DNA of 64,000 nt from Croceibacterium_A sp044506885 (GCA_044506885.1 JBIQKC010000001.1:62001-126000); one strand, 5' to 3'; shown: positions 19,071-28,393, counted from the first letter of the stretch. Notes: generated by a model not told the origin, from the sequence alone. Program-made: numbers and translations.

Positions 19071-21092
19071 TCATCCCGCTCCCCATACGATCGCGATGCG
19101 GGGGTGGTTGCCATAGTTGGTGTCGAACGAGGCCTGTCCGCCGAGCGCGGGCAGGCTGCCGATGGCGATGCCTTGCCAGTCGTCCACGCTGGCCCGGTCG
19201 ATCAGCACCGTCGGGCTGTTCGCGGTCGACGGGGTCAGGATGCCGCCCTGCCTCCGCTCGCGCAGCCACGCCAGCGCCACGCCGTTTTCCGGCACGGTGA
19301 CCGCCGGGGTCGGGAACGGCGGGTTCGCGCCCGCGGGCGCGTGGCCCTGCACGTCCAGCGGCACGGGGTCGGCGTTCTGCAACACGCCCCAGCACAGCAC
19401 ATGCCGGTTGCGCGTATCGGGATAGACGATCGCCACGTCGTGCTCGCCCGCCATGACCGGGCAGGTCCATATCTCTATCGATTCGTAGGCGGTGTGCGTC
19501 ACCCGCGCGACGAAGGCGGCGTCGTTTCCGCCAACCGTGGGCGGAGTGACGAGCACGTTGCTCTCCCCGTCGCTGAGGCCGGTCGCGATGGCGATCACCG
19601 CCAGCCCTTCGGCGAACGCCAGGCCGGTGAAGGTATAGCCGCCCACGGTCGCCCCGCTGTTGACCGCCAGGACCCCGCCGTGGACATAGCTCGCCGGCGT
19701 CGCGTCGGCGGCGGTGGTGTAGCCGATCGCGCGCGTTTCGCCGCCGATGGTGAGGCTGACGGTGACGGTATTCTCATGGCCTGCGCCGGTGGTCAGCCGC
19801 AGGTCGATCACGTCGCCGTTGTAGAGCCAGGCGCTGGTGTCGGCCGTGTCCTCGCTCCACGCCCCGCCGTTCAGCCGCACCTCGGCATCGCCGCCGCTCA
19901 CCGATGCCCCGCCGGCGATTCCCGCATGGGCGATGCCCGAGACGACGATGCGCCGGGTGATCTGCGTCTCCGGCGCAAGGCTCGTCTCATTTGCCGGCCA
20001 CACGGCCTCGTACGGCGCGGACGAACTGGCGCGCGACGCGTCGGCGATGGTGTCCACCGCCGCCCGGTACACCTCGAAGGCGCGGTTATGTCCGCCGGCT
20101 CCGTAAACCTCGTCGAAGGAGGTCAGGTGGATGCCGCCGTTGTAGAGCGGGCTGCCGATCTCGGCGAAGTCGGGGTGCTCGGCAATCGGGATGTAGAAAT
20201 CGCACCATGCGCCATGCACCGCCGGGTCGCGCGCCGTCTCCAGCAGCGTGGCGAGGTTGGCCATGTAGGCGACATAGGATGGCTGCTGCTGATTGGGATT
20301 GAGCGGCTGCGGCGCGGACCACGTCACGCGCAGGTCCACCGCCGACATGCCCTTGTAGGTGTCATAGAGGTCGGTCAGGTTCCGGATGTAGTTCGGCAGG
20401 GTCGACGGCGAGCCGTTGCCGAGGTCGTTGCCGCCAATCCACACGGTGATGAGATCGGGCTCGTAGGCCAGATCGCTGCTGACGAAAGCGAACAGGGATG
20501 CGTCCTCCTCGTCGTCGAGATCGGCCAGCGTACCCACCCGCCGGCCGTTTGCGCCCCGCACCGCGACGGTCAGATCGTCGCGATAATCGGCGTAGCGATA
20601 GGAATAGAAGCCGGGGTTATATTCGCCCGGCGAACTGGACGTGCTGCTCGACCCCTCGATCACGATCGTCGAAACGGTCCAGGGCGTGGGGGCCTGGGCT
20701 TCCGCCTCCGTCTCGAAGCTCGCCGATGTGGCGATGTCGCTGTCGTTGCCCGCGGTATCGGTATGCAGGAAGTGCGCGTAACAGGTCGTTTCGGGGGCCA
20801 GGCCGGTCGCTTCGGCCGTTTGCCCGCCCGCGCCGGTCACGAACTTGCTCTCGGCCCACGCCGCGCCTGTTCCGGCTTTCAGGTCGCCCGCGTCCGGCGG
20901 CGTGATGCTGGTCGAAACGTAGATGTAAAGCGCGCCTTCGCCGGTATCGGTGATGACGGAAAGCGCCGCTGTCGTATCGCTCGTCGCCTCGCCTGCGGGT
21001 GAGGAAAGAACCGGAGCGGTGGTGTCGGGCGCGGCCGGACTGGCCGCGCGGCGGAGCGCGATCGTCGCCGGGCCCAGTTCGCAGCCGAGCAT
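19071..21092 (-). CDS. SGNH-hydrolase protein, probable spike/tail-fibre-like partner of the spike base
   Basis: 673-residue protein with no signal peptide. Residues 25 to about 130 look like an Ig/fibronectin-type domain (DTTAPVLSSPAGEATSDTTA). An SGNH/GDSL-like fold follows at about 141-350: IEGSSST at 145-151 in place of GDS, Gly180, WIGGNDL (block III, GGND at 220-223) and GGIHLTSFDEV with His322 as the candidate catalytic His. The last 300 residues are beta-rich. Such multi-domain SGNH proteins are common as phage tail-spike or fibre depolymerases/deacetylases. The ATG overlaps the stop of the spike-base gene by one base (TGATG), so both are made together. It lies inside a polysaccharide locus but is oriented against the plus-strand genes before it. 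Confidence 0.65.
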   Translation of the reverse strand: MLGCELGPATIALRRAASPAAPDTTAPVLSSPAGEATSDTTAALSVITDTGEGALYIYVSTSITPPDAGDLKAGTGAAWAESKFVTGAGGQTAEATGLAPETTCYAHFLHTDTAGNDSDIATSASFETEAEAQAPTPWTVSTIVIEGSSSTSSSPGEYNPGFYSYRYADYRDDLTVAVRGANGRRVGTLADLDDEEDASLFAFVSSDLAYEPDLITVWIGGNDLGNGSPSTLPNYIRNLTDLYDTYKGMSAVDLRVTWSAPQPLNPNQQQPSYVAYMANLATLLETARDPAVHGAWCDFYIPIAEHPDFAEIGSPLYNGGIHLTSFDEVYGAGGHNRAFEVYRAAVDTIADASRASSSAPYEAVWPANETSLAPETQITRRIVVSGIAHAGIAGGASVSGGDAEVRLNGGAWSEDTADTSAWLYNGDVIDLRLTTGAGHENTVTVSLTIGGETRAIGYTTAADATPASYVHGGVLAVNSGATVGGYTFTGLAFAEGLAVIAIATGLSDGESNVLVTPPTVGGNDAAFVARVTHTAYESIEIWTCPVMAGEHDVAIVYPDTRNRHVLCWGVLQNADPVPLDVQGHAPAGANPPFPTPAVTVPENGVALAWLRERRQGGILTPSTANSPTVLIDRASVDDWQGIAIGSLPALGGQASFDTNYGNHPRIAIVWGAG

Positions 21093-21358
21093 CAGGCAAG
21101 CCCCACGATGCCGGCGGCGGTGGTGCCGGAAGCGCGCACGAAACGAGCCCGGATCGGCAGGATCTGGCCCGCGCCGACCATCAGCGTGACGTCGGCGGCC
21201 GAATCCGCCGCGCGCAGCGACAGCGCTCCGCCGATCCCCACGAACAGCGCCTTCGGCAGCGGCGTCAGTTCCTCGCTGTCATGCGGCGCTATCGCGAACG
21301 CCCGGCGGGCGGGGGACGACGGTGAATCGGAGAAACGGTCGAAGCTGTCGGCGGACAT
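21092..21358 (-). CDS. Spike base protein-like (RcGTA Rcc01079-type head spike)
   Basis: 88-residue protein with a pattern I recognise from the Rcc01079 family: an N-terminal DRFSDSPSSPARRAFAIAPHD, a central LPKALFVGIGGALSLRAADS, then VTLMVGAGQILPIRARFV and a C-terminal ASGTTAAGIVGL. In the Rhodobacter capsulatus gene transfer agent this family forms head spikes together with a larger partner encoded next to it. AAAGGAA precedes the ATG at a good distance. No other virion genes occur in the window. Recognition is by eye, so the family call needs a profile search. Confidence 0.68.
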   Translation of the reverse strand: MSADSFDRFSDSPSSPARRAFAIAPHDSEELTPLPKALFVGIGGALSLRAADSAADVTLMVGAGQILPIRARFVRASGTTAAGIVGLA

Positions 21359-21431
21359 GAAGATTCCTTTCCCGAACGCCCGGAATGAGCGAGTCGGACA
21401 AAGGATAGGCTCACAATTGGTGAATAGGAAA

Positions 21432-21462
21432 GATAAAACTAACCTAATAGGATAGTTTTATC
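21432..21462. promoter_or_regulatory. 31-bp AT-rich palindrome upstream of the spike genes
   Basis: GATAAAACTA (21432-21441) and TAGTTTTATC (21453-21462) are perfect 10-base arms. The inner bases continue as A-CCT-AAT-AGG-A, giving 14-base arms with one mismatch around a 3-base centre. It is strikingly AT-rich for this genome. It sits 74 bases upstream of the spike-base start and 28 bases past the end of the next GT4 gene, so it may be an operator for the spike pair. An intrinsic terminator is less likely because the stem is AT-rich and no long U-run follows. Confidence 0.55.
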
Positions 21463-21490
21463 GGAGGCATGGCGCCTGACGAGCAATCGC

Positions 21491-22702
21491 CTAGGCGGCC
21501 GCCGGATCCCGAAAATGCTCGATCAGCGGCGCTGCCGCATCGGGGTACGCGAACTCTTCCGCCACCCGCAGCCGCGCCGCGCCGGCCAGCTTGTCGCGCA
21601 ATTCCGGGTCGCGGAACAGGCGCTCGATCGCGTGCTCCAGCCCGGCCCAGTTGGCCGGATCGAACAACAGCCCCGTCCGCCCGTCCTCCACCAGCTCAGG
21701 AATGCCCGCCACGCGGCTGGCCGCCACCGGCACGCCCAGCGCCATGGCCTCCATCAGCACGATGGGAAGACCCTCCATGAAGCTCGGCAGCACCAGAATG
21801 TCCGCCCCTGCGATCGCCTTCAGCGTGGCGGCTTCGTCCAGCCGGCCGGCGAAAGTCACCTGCTCCGCTATGCCCAGGTCGCGCGCCAGCGCTTCGAGCA
21901 TTTCCCCGTCGGGCCCGTCGCCGACCAATGTCAGCCGGACCGGCAGGCCGTTCCGCAGCAGCCGCGCGGTCGCCTCGATCAGGCCGGCGTGTCCCTTCTC
22001 CGGGGATAGCCGCGCGACGCATATCGTCTCGAATGCGCCGTTCCTGCTCGCGTGCGATCGGGGCTCGGGCAGGTCGGCCGGATCGATCCCGCAGCGGACC
22101 AGCTTCAATCGCGGCCAGATCGCCGGCCGCGTGATCCGCATCGCTTGCGCCATGCCGAAATAGGACACGCAGGCGGCGAACTCCGCGCGTTCGAGCTTGG
22201 CGGGAAGCAGCAGCCCGGCCGGATAGTCGAATTCGGAAATGCCGTGCAGCGTCAGGCTCCACGGCAGCCGCAGGTGATGCGCGGCCAGCAGCCCGACCGT
22301 GGCCGCGGAGTTGGCGAAGTGGTTATGCAGCCGCGTCGCCCCATCGCGCCGCAGCCGCGCCGCCAGCAGCATCGCCTCGGCAAAGTGGAACAGGCTCCAC
22401 ACGAACGCCCGCACGCCGGGAACCCGATGCCCGAGCGCGAGGCGCAACGTGCCGAAGTATCGCACGGGGCTTTCCGCCAGCGCGGCCAGGTGGGCCTTGA
22501 CGAAAGCGCTCGCGGGCTGGGAGAGGATCGTGAACGTCCCGGCGCGTTCCTTCTCCTCGGCGTCGTTGCACCGGTCGATCTCGGTCGGCCGCACGCTGTA
22601 GGTGCGGATCGGCAGGCCGGCCGCGCGCAATGCGGCGACCTCGCGCTTGATGAAGGTGTGCGAAGCGCCGGGATAGCGGCTGGTGAGATAGGCGATCGTC
22701 AT
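21491..22702 (-). CDS. Glycosyltransferase family 4
   Basis: 403-residue GT-B enzyme of the colanic-acid/WcaL-like type. The N-terminus is MTIAYLTSRYPGASHTFIKRE, with the conserved SRYP-SHTFI pattern. The acceptor half contains RLHNHFANSAATVG. The donor half has VARLSPEKGHAGLIEA, LVGDGPDGEML and the EX7E motif in SFMEGLPIVLMEAMALG. Probably adds one residue to the exopolysaccharide repeat. It ends 28 bases before the palindrome and starts 45 bases downstream of the next GT2 gene. Confidence 0.86.
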   Translation of the reverse strand: MTIAYLTSRYPGASHTFIKREVAALRAAGLPIRTYSVRPTEIDRCNDAEEKERAGTFTILSQPASAFVKAHLAALAESPVRYFGTLRLALGHRVPGVRAFVWSLFHFAEAMLLAARLRRDGATRLHNHFANSAATVGLLAAHHLRLPWSLTLHGISEFDYPAGLLLPAKLERAEFAACVSYFGMAQAMRITRPAIWPRLKLVRCGIDPADLPEPRSHASRNGAFETICVARLSPEKGHAGLIEATARLLRNGLPVRLTLVGDGPDGEMLEALARDLGIAEQVTFAGRLDEAATLKAIAGADILVLPSFMEGLPIVLMEAMALGVPVAASRVAGIPELVEDGRTGLLFDPANWAGLEHAIERLFRDPELRDKLAGAARLRVAEEFAYPDAAAPLIEHFRDPAAA

Positions 22703-22747
22703 ATGCCGCCGATAGCGAACTGCGCCCGGTTCATGCGTGGTATCCGC

Positions 22748-23797
22748 TCACCAGTAGCCCGCCCCCGCCCCTCTGCGCATGAGGACGGTGGCCTTCACGA
22801 ACACGATGCAGTCGAACGCCGTACCGAGCAGGGCGATAGCCCATACCTTGGGCGACCACCGCCGCGGATGGCGGCAGGCCTGTTTCAACCGCCGGAGCAA
22901 ATATCGCTTTCCGACGGGGGTGTAGCTGTACTTCAGCCGCTCGCGAATAAGGTCGTTGATCCAGTCGGGATCGGCCAGGTTCCGCTCACGAATGTGCTCG
23001 GCGACATCCACGCCCTGTCGCCGAAGCGCACGGATATGCCAGAAGAGCTGGGCATTGACCGCCGTGGCGATCGCAAGGCGAACGTTGTGCTTCAGAACGT
23101 CGGGCAGGTTACGGAGCGATTCAAAGACATGGTAGGCGCCGGGTACGAACAGATGGCGCTCCATCCGTTCTTCGTGTGCAAAGCTCGATGTGAGGAGCAT
23201 TGCCCTGAGGTATCCGTCTTCCCCCGGAAGGCCGATCGGCATCCGGATGGCGCGGACCTCGGAGAACAGAACACAGTAGCACGCCCCTGCAATCGCGCGC
23301 GTCTTGTCTTCCGCGGTTCCCGTGCCTGCCCTTATCAACCGCTCCACCACGCCTCGCGGCTGCTCCAGCTCGATGTCTTTTACCGATGCGTCGATCGCAA
23401 CGATGGCGGTAGGCGACGACATCAGGCTGTCGAGCATCAGCTTGAGCGATTCCTTCTCCGGTATCCGAATATCGGCGTCGAGAAAGAACATGTACGCAAT
23501 ATCGTCTGGGGCAATCCGATGAACCAGTTCGTTCCACGCGTTCGATTTTCCCGCCACCGGCAGATCGTGAATGGAAGTCGAAATTGTCGGCTTGCGGAAG
23601 GGCGGCAGGGAAAGCGCCTGTTCGGCCACATCGACCGTTCGGTCGGTGCAGCCGTTCGCCACCACGAAGACATCAATCGAAAAGCGGTCGTCGTCGAGGA
23701 GAGTTTGCCGGCCAAGGTCGCCAATCAGGTTCGCGATATCGGCTTCCTCGTTGCGCGCGAGAATGCCAACGCCGACCTTGATCGTTTTTCCGTCCAT
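22748..23797 (-). CDS. Glycosyltransferase family 2 (with C-terminal hydrophobic segment)
   Basis: 349-residue GT-A glycosyltransferase. The N-terminal VGVGILARNEEADI, the VVANGCTDRT segment and the FFLDADIRIPE (DxD motif) are visible. A C-terminal hydrophobic stretch (VWAIALLGTAFDCIVFVKATVL) probably attaches it to the membrane. Codon use and GC are somewhat lower than in flanking genes. Its sugar is unknown. It belongs to the right-hand minus-strand block of assembly genes (GT4, GT2, flippase, polymerase, priming enzyme). Confidence 0.83.
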   Translation of the reverse strand: MDGKTIKVGVGILARNEEADIANLIGDLGRQTLLDDDRFSIDVFVVANGCTDRTVDVAEQALSLPPFRKPTISTSIHDLPVAGKSNAWNELVHRIAPDDIAYMFFLDADIRIPEKESLKLMLDSLMSSPTAIVAIDASVKDIELEQPRGVVERLIRAGTGTAEDKTRAIAGACYCVLFSEVRAIRMPIGLPGEDGYLRAMLLTSSFAHEERMERHLFVPGAYHVFESLRNLPDVLKHNVRLAIATAVNAQLFWHIRALRRQGVDVAEHIRERNLADPDWINDLIRERLKYSYTPVGKRYLLRRLKQACRHPRRWSPKVWAIALLGTAFDCIVFVKATVLMRRGAGAGYW

Positions 23798-23950
23798 CAG
23801 AATCCCGTAGAAACTCGAATGTCCGGAGACAAGGCGGTCGGATAGCCGCTCGGCGCGCCGTTCCGTCGAGAAACACTTCCATCGTTTCGTGAACGAACCG
23901 AGACAGCGATAGGCGCGCGCCGTCTCGCGCGCGCCATGCGGGCGTTGCGG

Positions 23951-25357
23951 TCAACCACGCGCGATCTCCCCCAGCGCCCACCATTCGGCCGGCGTCGGCG
24001 TCAGCCCGATCCAGCCGAGCGTCAGCTTCGCCGCCACGGCCAGAACGAGGAACAGCGCGGTCAGCGCCAGATCGTCGCCGATCGTGGCCAGTCCCTCCTG
24101 CCGGAGCCATGGAGCAAGCACGAGCCAGCGGATCACTTCGGCCACCGTCAACACGAGCAGCGCTTCGAACAGGGTGCCGTGGGCCATCGCCAGCGGCAGC
24201 AGGACGAGCATGGTCACGAACTTGGCCGCATTGGACCACGCTCCGGGGGCGGGACGGCCGCACCCCATCAGCATCGAATTGCCGAACGTGGCCAGCACCC
24301 CGAACCACGTTCCCGTCATCAGCAGCGGGAGGATGAAAGCCGCGAGATGGTAGCGGGAATCGTAGACCAGCAGAATGAACTGGTCCGAAACCGCGAGAGC
24401 CCCGGCCATCGCCGCCGCGACAAGCAGGAGAATCTGAAACCGTCTTTTCCGCAGCGACGCGGAGTGCTCGCTTCGCTTGTCCGCCAGCGCGGCCAGCTTC
24501 GGAAAGATCAGATAGTTGCCGGCAGTATTCGCAAGCTGGCCGAACAGTTCGGAAATCGACCGGGCGATTCCGAAGATTCCGGCCATCGCCAGCGGCAGCG
24601 CGGCGACGAAGAAAAACCGGTCGGTGCTCGTCGCCGCGAAGTAGATGGCGGTGGAAAGGAATATCCACTTTCCGAAGTGGACGATCTCGTACGCGGCCGC
24701 GCGCTCCAGCACCAGTTTCGGCCGTATGCGCGGACCCACCAGAAAGCTCATCGCGGTCGAAAAGACCGTGCCGATGACCTGCCCCCACACCAGCGCCCAG
24801 ACCGTCGGCATCGCGATGGCCAGCGCTATCGTCACGACGGCGTGAAACACCGCCGTGCCCAGGTCGTAGACGGTCCGCGCCTGCAACTGCATATTGCGCT
24901 GCATCAGGAACAAGCCCGTCGATCGCAGCCCGGAGACCAGGAATGTCGGACCGATGACCAGCAGGATCGCCGTCAACTCGGGCCCTCCGTAGAGATGTCC
25001 CATGGGCCCCGCGAGCGCGAGCGCGATCACCGACAGGAAAACGCCGCGAATGACCTGCAACGTCCATGCGGTATTGAGAAACCGCCTGTCTTCCGCGCGA
25101 GAGGAACGCACCACGCTCTGACCGATGCCGAGATCGGTCAACAGCTCGGTCCCGGTTTGCAGCGTATTGACCAACAGCATGAGCCCGAAGAATTCGGGCG
25201 CCAGGAGCCAGGCGAGGACGATGTTCAGCCCCAGGCGGAGTATTTGCCGCAGCACGAACGGCCCCGTCACCCAGCCGACCTGTCGGCCCAGCGGATGGCG
25301 CGCCAGGTTCCCCGCTGCTTTGTGAAGGCGCGGGATAATGTGCAGGACGGAGGTCAT
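23951..25357 (-). CDS. Wzx-type oligosaccharide flippase
   Basis: 468-residue polytopic protein of the MOP superfamily with about twelve membrane segments, for example ILRLGLNIVLAWLLAPEFFG near the N-terminus (the LxxxLxPxxfG pattern of polysaccharide transporters). Predicted to flip the undecaprenyl-linked repeat to the periplasm. The position between glycosyltransferases and the polymerase supports this. The start ATG 25357 is preceded by GGACGGAGGTC. Confidence 0.85.
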   Translation of the reverse strand: MTSVLHIIPRLHKAAGNLARHPLGRQVGWVTGPFVLRQILRLGLNIVLAWLLAPEFFGLMLLVNTLQTGTELLTDLGIGQSVVRSSRAEDRRFLNTAWTLQVIRGVFLSVIALALAGPMGHLYGGPELTAILLVIGPTFLVSGLRSTGLFLMQRNMQLQARTVYDLGTAVFHAVVTIALAIAMPTVWALVWGQVIGTVFSTAMSFLVGPRIRPKLVLERAAAYEIVHFGKWIFLSTAIYFAATSTDRFFFVAALPLAMAGIFGIARSISELFGQLANTAGNYLIFPKLAALADKRSEHSASLRKRRFQILLLVAAAMAGALAVSDQFILLVYDSRYHLAAFILPLLMTGTWFGVLATFGNSMLMGCGRPAPGAWSNAAKFVTMLVLLPLAMAHGTLFEALLVLTVAEVIRWLVLAPWLRQEGLATIGDDLALTALFLVLAVAAKLTLGWIGLTPTPAEWWALGEIARG

Positions 25358-25499
25358 GAGCCGGGAACGAACGCCGCGTGTTGCGGGGGCGCGGCCATCC
25401 GGCCGGCAAGCCGGGTCAGGGCCGCTGTCGGAGCTTTCGCTTCACGTTCGAAAGAGGGCCCCGGCCATGTCCCGGAGAGCCTGCCGGGGGGAAGCGGCA

Positions 25500-26885
25500 C
25501 TATCCCGTCTGCCCGCTCAGGCCGGAAGGTTCCGGTAATGTCTCTCTCCCAGGTTGGGGCTCGTCTTCGGATGCGGGATTTCGCTTGTGCGGCGCCCGCC
25601 GTTCGACGCGGTGTGCACGGATGATTCCCGCTATGATCGCGAGGTCGATGAAGAACAGCGCCTGCGGCTGCTGCGTGTGCCACGCGTATTCGTAGATATT
25701 GTGAACCGCTATCGCAAGAATTCCCACTGCCGCGCCAAGGATGATGCCGGCTGGCGCTCGCTTGCGATGCATGAACGCGAACCGGATGCCGACGACCGGC
25801 GGTATGAGCAACAGCGCTATCAGGGCGAACTGGCCGGCCCACCCGGTCTCCGCGCGCGCCAGAAGATAGGCGTTATGCACCATGGCCGAGCGATTGTTGC
25901 CTCCCCACGATACTCCCGCCGCGGCCGAGTAGCCTTCGGCATTGGCGGTCGTCACGTAAAGATTGGCTCCGACGCCCAGCGGATGATCGGCCGCCATGGC
26001 CCGCGCCGCCCTGGCGAACGCGGTCCGCTGGGCATCTTCCGCCAGCAGGGTTTCTGCACTTGTGTCGCCCTGGAACCGGGTTTCGAGCGTCGAGACGCCG
26101 AAGGGCAGGACGATCACTGCCGCCAACACGCCCAATCCCAGCACCGTCGCCTTGCGTGGAGTCATGCGCCGGCTGAGCGACAGAACGGCCAATATCGCGA
26201 TTCCCCCGATCGTGAACGCCATTGTCGCGCGCGATCCGCCGCCGGCCACGACAATCAAACCCGCGACTATGCCGGCGTAGACGATCTTTCTCCTGTCTCC
26301 CTCCAGCACGGCGGCGATCAGTGGCAGAACCGCCAGTTCGGTCACCATCCCCAGCGTGTTCTGATGCGACATGGAGCCCGTCGCCTGAACAACGCCGCGC
26401 AGCTTCTGCTCGATCACGAAACCGGATTGCACGATCAATCCGAACGAAATGCCCGCCAGCAAGCTGCGCAAAGCGGTCGGCCGCGTCAGCTCGCCCGCGA
26501 TTGCGATGAACAACAGCGTCATCTGAAGGACTCGGACAAACACGAACGCCGATGCCGTCGGCAAGTTCGACACTGCGACGGACGCCAGGATCGGCAGCGA
26601 GTAGATCGCAATCAGCACGCGGAACGGAAGCCCATCCACACTGCGGCGCCGTGTCAGGATCAGCGCGAGCGCGAGCGTGTCGATCGGTGAAAGCAATATC
26701 CCCTTCGCCATGCCGGGCCACGCCGGCCACGAAATCAACGCCGCATCGACCTGCATGGGGCCGGACGCGAAGGGAAGCGCGCCGATCGCCATCAGCGCCA
26801 GATCGCGCCGTCCCTTGTCGTTGCCGATCAGGGCCATGAACGCGGGCAGGCTGAGCAGAAGCAGCGCGAGCGCGACCCAACGCAT
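25500..26885 (-). CDS. O-antigen ligase/polymerase family protein (Wzy-like)
   Basis: 461-residue inner-membrane protein with about eleven spans. A long periplasmic loop contains RAARAMAADHPLGVGANLY, the conserved loop typical of Wzy_C/WaaL-type proteins. HNAYLLARAETGWAGQF and HNIYEYAWHTQQPQALFFI follow. In this locus it is most likely the polymerase that joins repeat units. A ligase role cannot be excluded from sequence. The C-terminal 35 residues are hydrophilic and basic. Confidence 0.83.
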   Translation of the reverse strand: MRWVALALLLLSLPAFMALIGNDKGRRDLALMAIGALPFASGPMQVDAALISWPAWPGMAKGILLSPIDTLALALILTRRRSVDGLPFRVLIAIYSLPILASVAVSNLPTASAFVFVRVLQMTLLFIAIAGELTRPTALRSLLAGISFGLIVQSGFVIEQKLRGVVQATGSMSHQNTLGMVTELAVLPLIAAVLEGDRRKIVYAGIVAGLIVVAGGGSRATMAFTIGGIAILAVLSLSRRMTPRKATVLGLGVLAAVIVLPFGVSTLETRFQGDTSAETLLAEDAQRTAFARAARAMAADHPLGVGANLYVTTANAEGYSAAAGVSWGGNNRSAMVHNAYLLARAETGWAGQFALIALLLIPPVVGIRFAFMHRKRAPAGIILGAAVGILAIAVHNIYEYAWHTQQPQALFFIDLAIIAGIIRAHRVERRAPHKRNPASEDEPQPGRETLPEPSGLSGQTG

Positions 26886-27001
26886 CAGCTTACGGTCTCG
26901 TCAGCGCGGCGGGCTCTGTCGTGCAGAGGGGCGCGGAATGGCGCTTCGGGCGATTTCATGCTTCGCACTCGAACCTCGAAACAACGCGATCCACCGGCCG
27001 G

Positions 27002-28393
27002 TCAATAGGCGTTCGCGTGCGAGACGACTTTCACCGTGGCGAACAGGATCGCAAGGTCGTTCCACAGGCTCCACGTCTGCAAGTATTCCAGATCGTAGGA
27101 CAGCCTCGCTTCCAGATCGGCGCGGCAGTGGGTCGCTCCGCGATAGCCGTGAATCTGCGCCAGCCCGGTAATGCCCGGCTTCAGCGCATGGCGCATCCAG
27201 TAGTGGTCCGACACTTCCCAGAACAACTGTTCGCCGGCGCGCGAGCCGACCGCGTGAGGCCGGGGCCCGACCAGCGACATGCTGCCCAGCAGCACGTTGA
27301 ACAGCTGTGGCAGTTCGTCGATGCTGGTGCGGCGGATGAACTTGCCGACCCGCGTCAGCCTATCGTCGTCGCGCGCGGTCGAACGCGCGCCCGTCGCATC
27401 GAGGGTGGCGAGGCGCATCGACCGGAACTTGTAGATGCGGAACGGGCGGTTGCCCTGGCCGATGCGTTCCTGCCTGAACAGCGCCGGGCCCGGCGATTCG
27501 AGGCGGATCAGCACCGCAACGAGCGCCATCAAAGGCGCGGTCAGGATCACCAGCGGGATCGCGATCGCCAGATCGAACAGGCGCTTTTGGACCCGGCTGC
27601 CGAGGCTGAGCGGACCGCGCGAGAGAATCAGCGTGTCGTTCTGTCCCAGCCGGCCGATACCCACCGCGGCATGGATCGCCTGGCTCGGGATAACCAGTTC
27701 GCAGCGGATTCCCGACGCCTTGAGCACCGTGATCCAGTGGTCCGCCCCTTCCACGTCACGGTCGAGAAAGATGTGGTCGTAGGGCATCAGGCGCTCGGCA
27801 ATCAGCGACATCTGCACCGGATCGGAAAGGTCCGGGAGCAGGCCCGCGCCGACCGGATCGAGCACGTCCATCTCCGGCGGCAGATCGGGATGAGCCTGTC
27901 CGGTGATGAGCAGCCGGTCCGACGTGCCGCTCTTCAGCCCCCAGCGGATCGTGCCGGCGACCAGTATGCGCGACACCACCAGCAGCGCGCTCGACGCGAA
28001 GGCGGCGTAGATGAATGCCAGACGCGAGATCTTGAGGCCGAACTTGGCGAAGAACGCGACGAGGATCACCACCACGATAGCCCCGAGCAGCGCTCGCCAG
28101 GCGCTGCTTACCGACGCCGATATCCGGACCAGATTGTGGAACGAAAATGCCGAACTGATGATGCCGAAGTAGACATAGGCGGGGATGGCCAGCACCGGCA
28201 GCGGCACTCCCCCCGGCGAGAGCCAGCGATAGCTCCTGCCGATCTCGACGATCTTGAAGCCGGCCGTGATCGCGATCGCGTCGAGAACGACGGTCAGGAC
28301 GACCAGGTAAAGACCGAGCGTCTCGCGCCGAAGCGGACGCGTCAGCGATACGGTTCGACTGCCCCCCACTTCGAGTCTTGCCTGCTTGGTCAC
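27002..28393 (-). CDS. Polyprenyl-phosphate sugar-1-phosphate transferase (EPS priming enzyme)
   Basis: 463-residue polyisoprenyl-phosphate hexose-1-phosphate transferase of the WbaP/WcaJ type. Four to five N-terminal membrane spans precede a central Rossmann-like domain. The catalytic domain begins near 265 with KRLFDLAIAIPLVI, then PGPALFRQERIGQGNRPF and YKFRSM, and later TRVGKFIRRTSIDELPQLFNV and GLAQIHGYRG. It starts repeat synthesis by loading a hexose phosphate on undecaprenyl phosphate. The GTG start at 28393 follows GGGGATTCGCT, and no ATG fits. Right boundary of the EPS locus, immediately before the split tRNA. Confidence 0.9.
   Translation of the reverse strand: MTKQARLEVGGSRTVSLTRPLRRETLGLYLVVLTVVLDAIAITAGFKIVEIGRSYRWLSPGGVPLPVLAIPAYVYFGIISSAFSFHNLVRISASVSSAWRALLGAIVVVILVAFFAKFGLKISRLAFIYAAFASSALLVVSRILVAGTIRWGLKSGTSDRLLITGQAHPDLPPEMDVLDPVGAGLLPDLSDPVQMSLIAERLMPYDHIFLDRDVEGADHWITVLKASGIRCELVIPSQAIHAAVGIGRLGQNDTLILSRGPLSLGSRVQKRLFDLAIAIPLVILTAPLMALVAVLIRLESPGPALFRQERIGQGNRPFRIYKFRSMRLATLDATGARSTARDDDRLTRVGKFIRRTSIDELPQLFNVLLGSMSLVGPRPHAVGSRAGEQLFWEVSDHYWMRHALKPGITGLAQIHGYRGATHCRADLEARLSYDLEYLQTWSLWNDLAILFATVKVVSHANAY

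Noticed and set aside
19071..21358. A prophage
   Set aside because: Only two spike-type genes are present; no terminase, portal, capsid, tail, lysis or integrase genes nearby.
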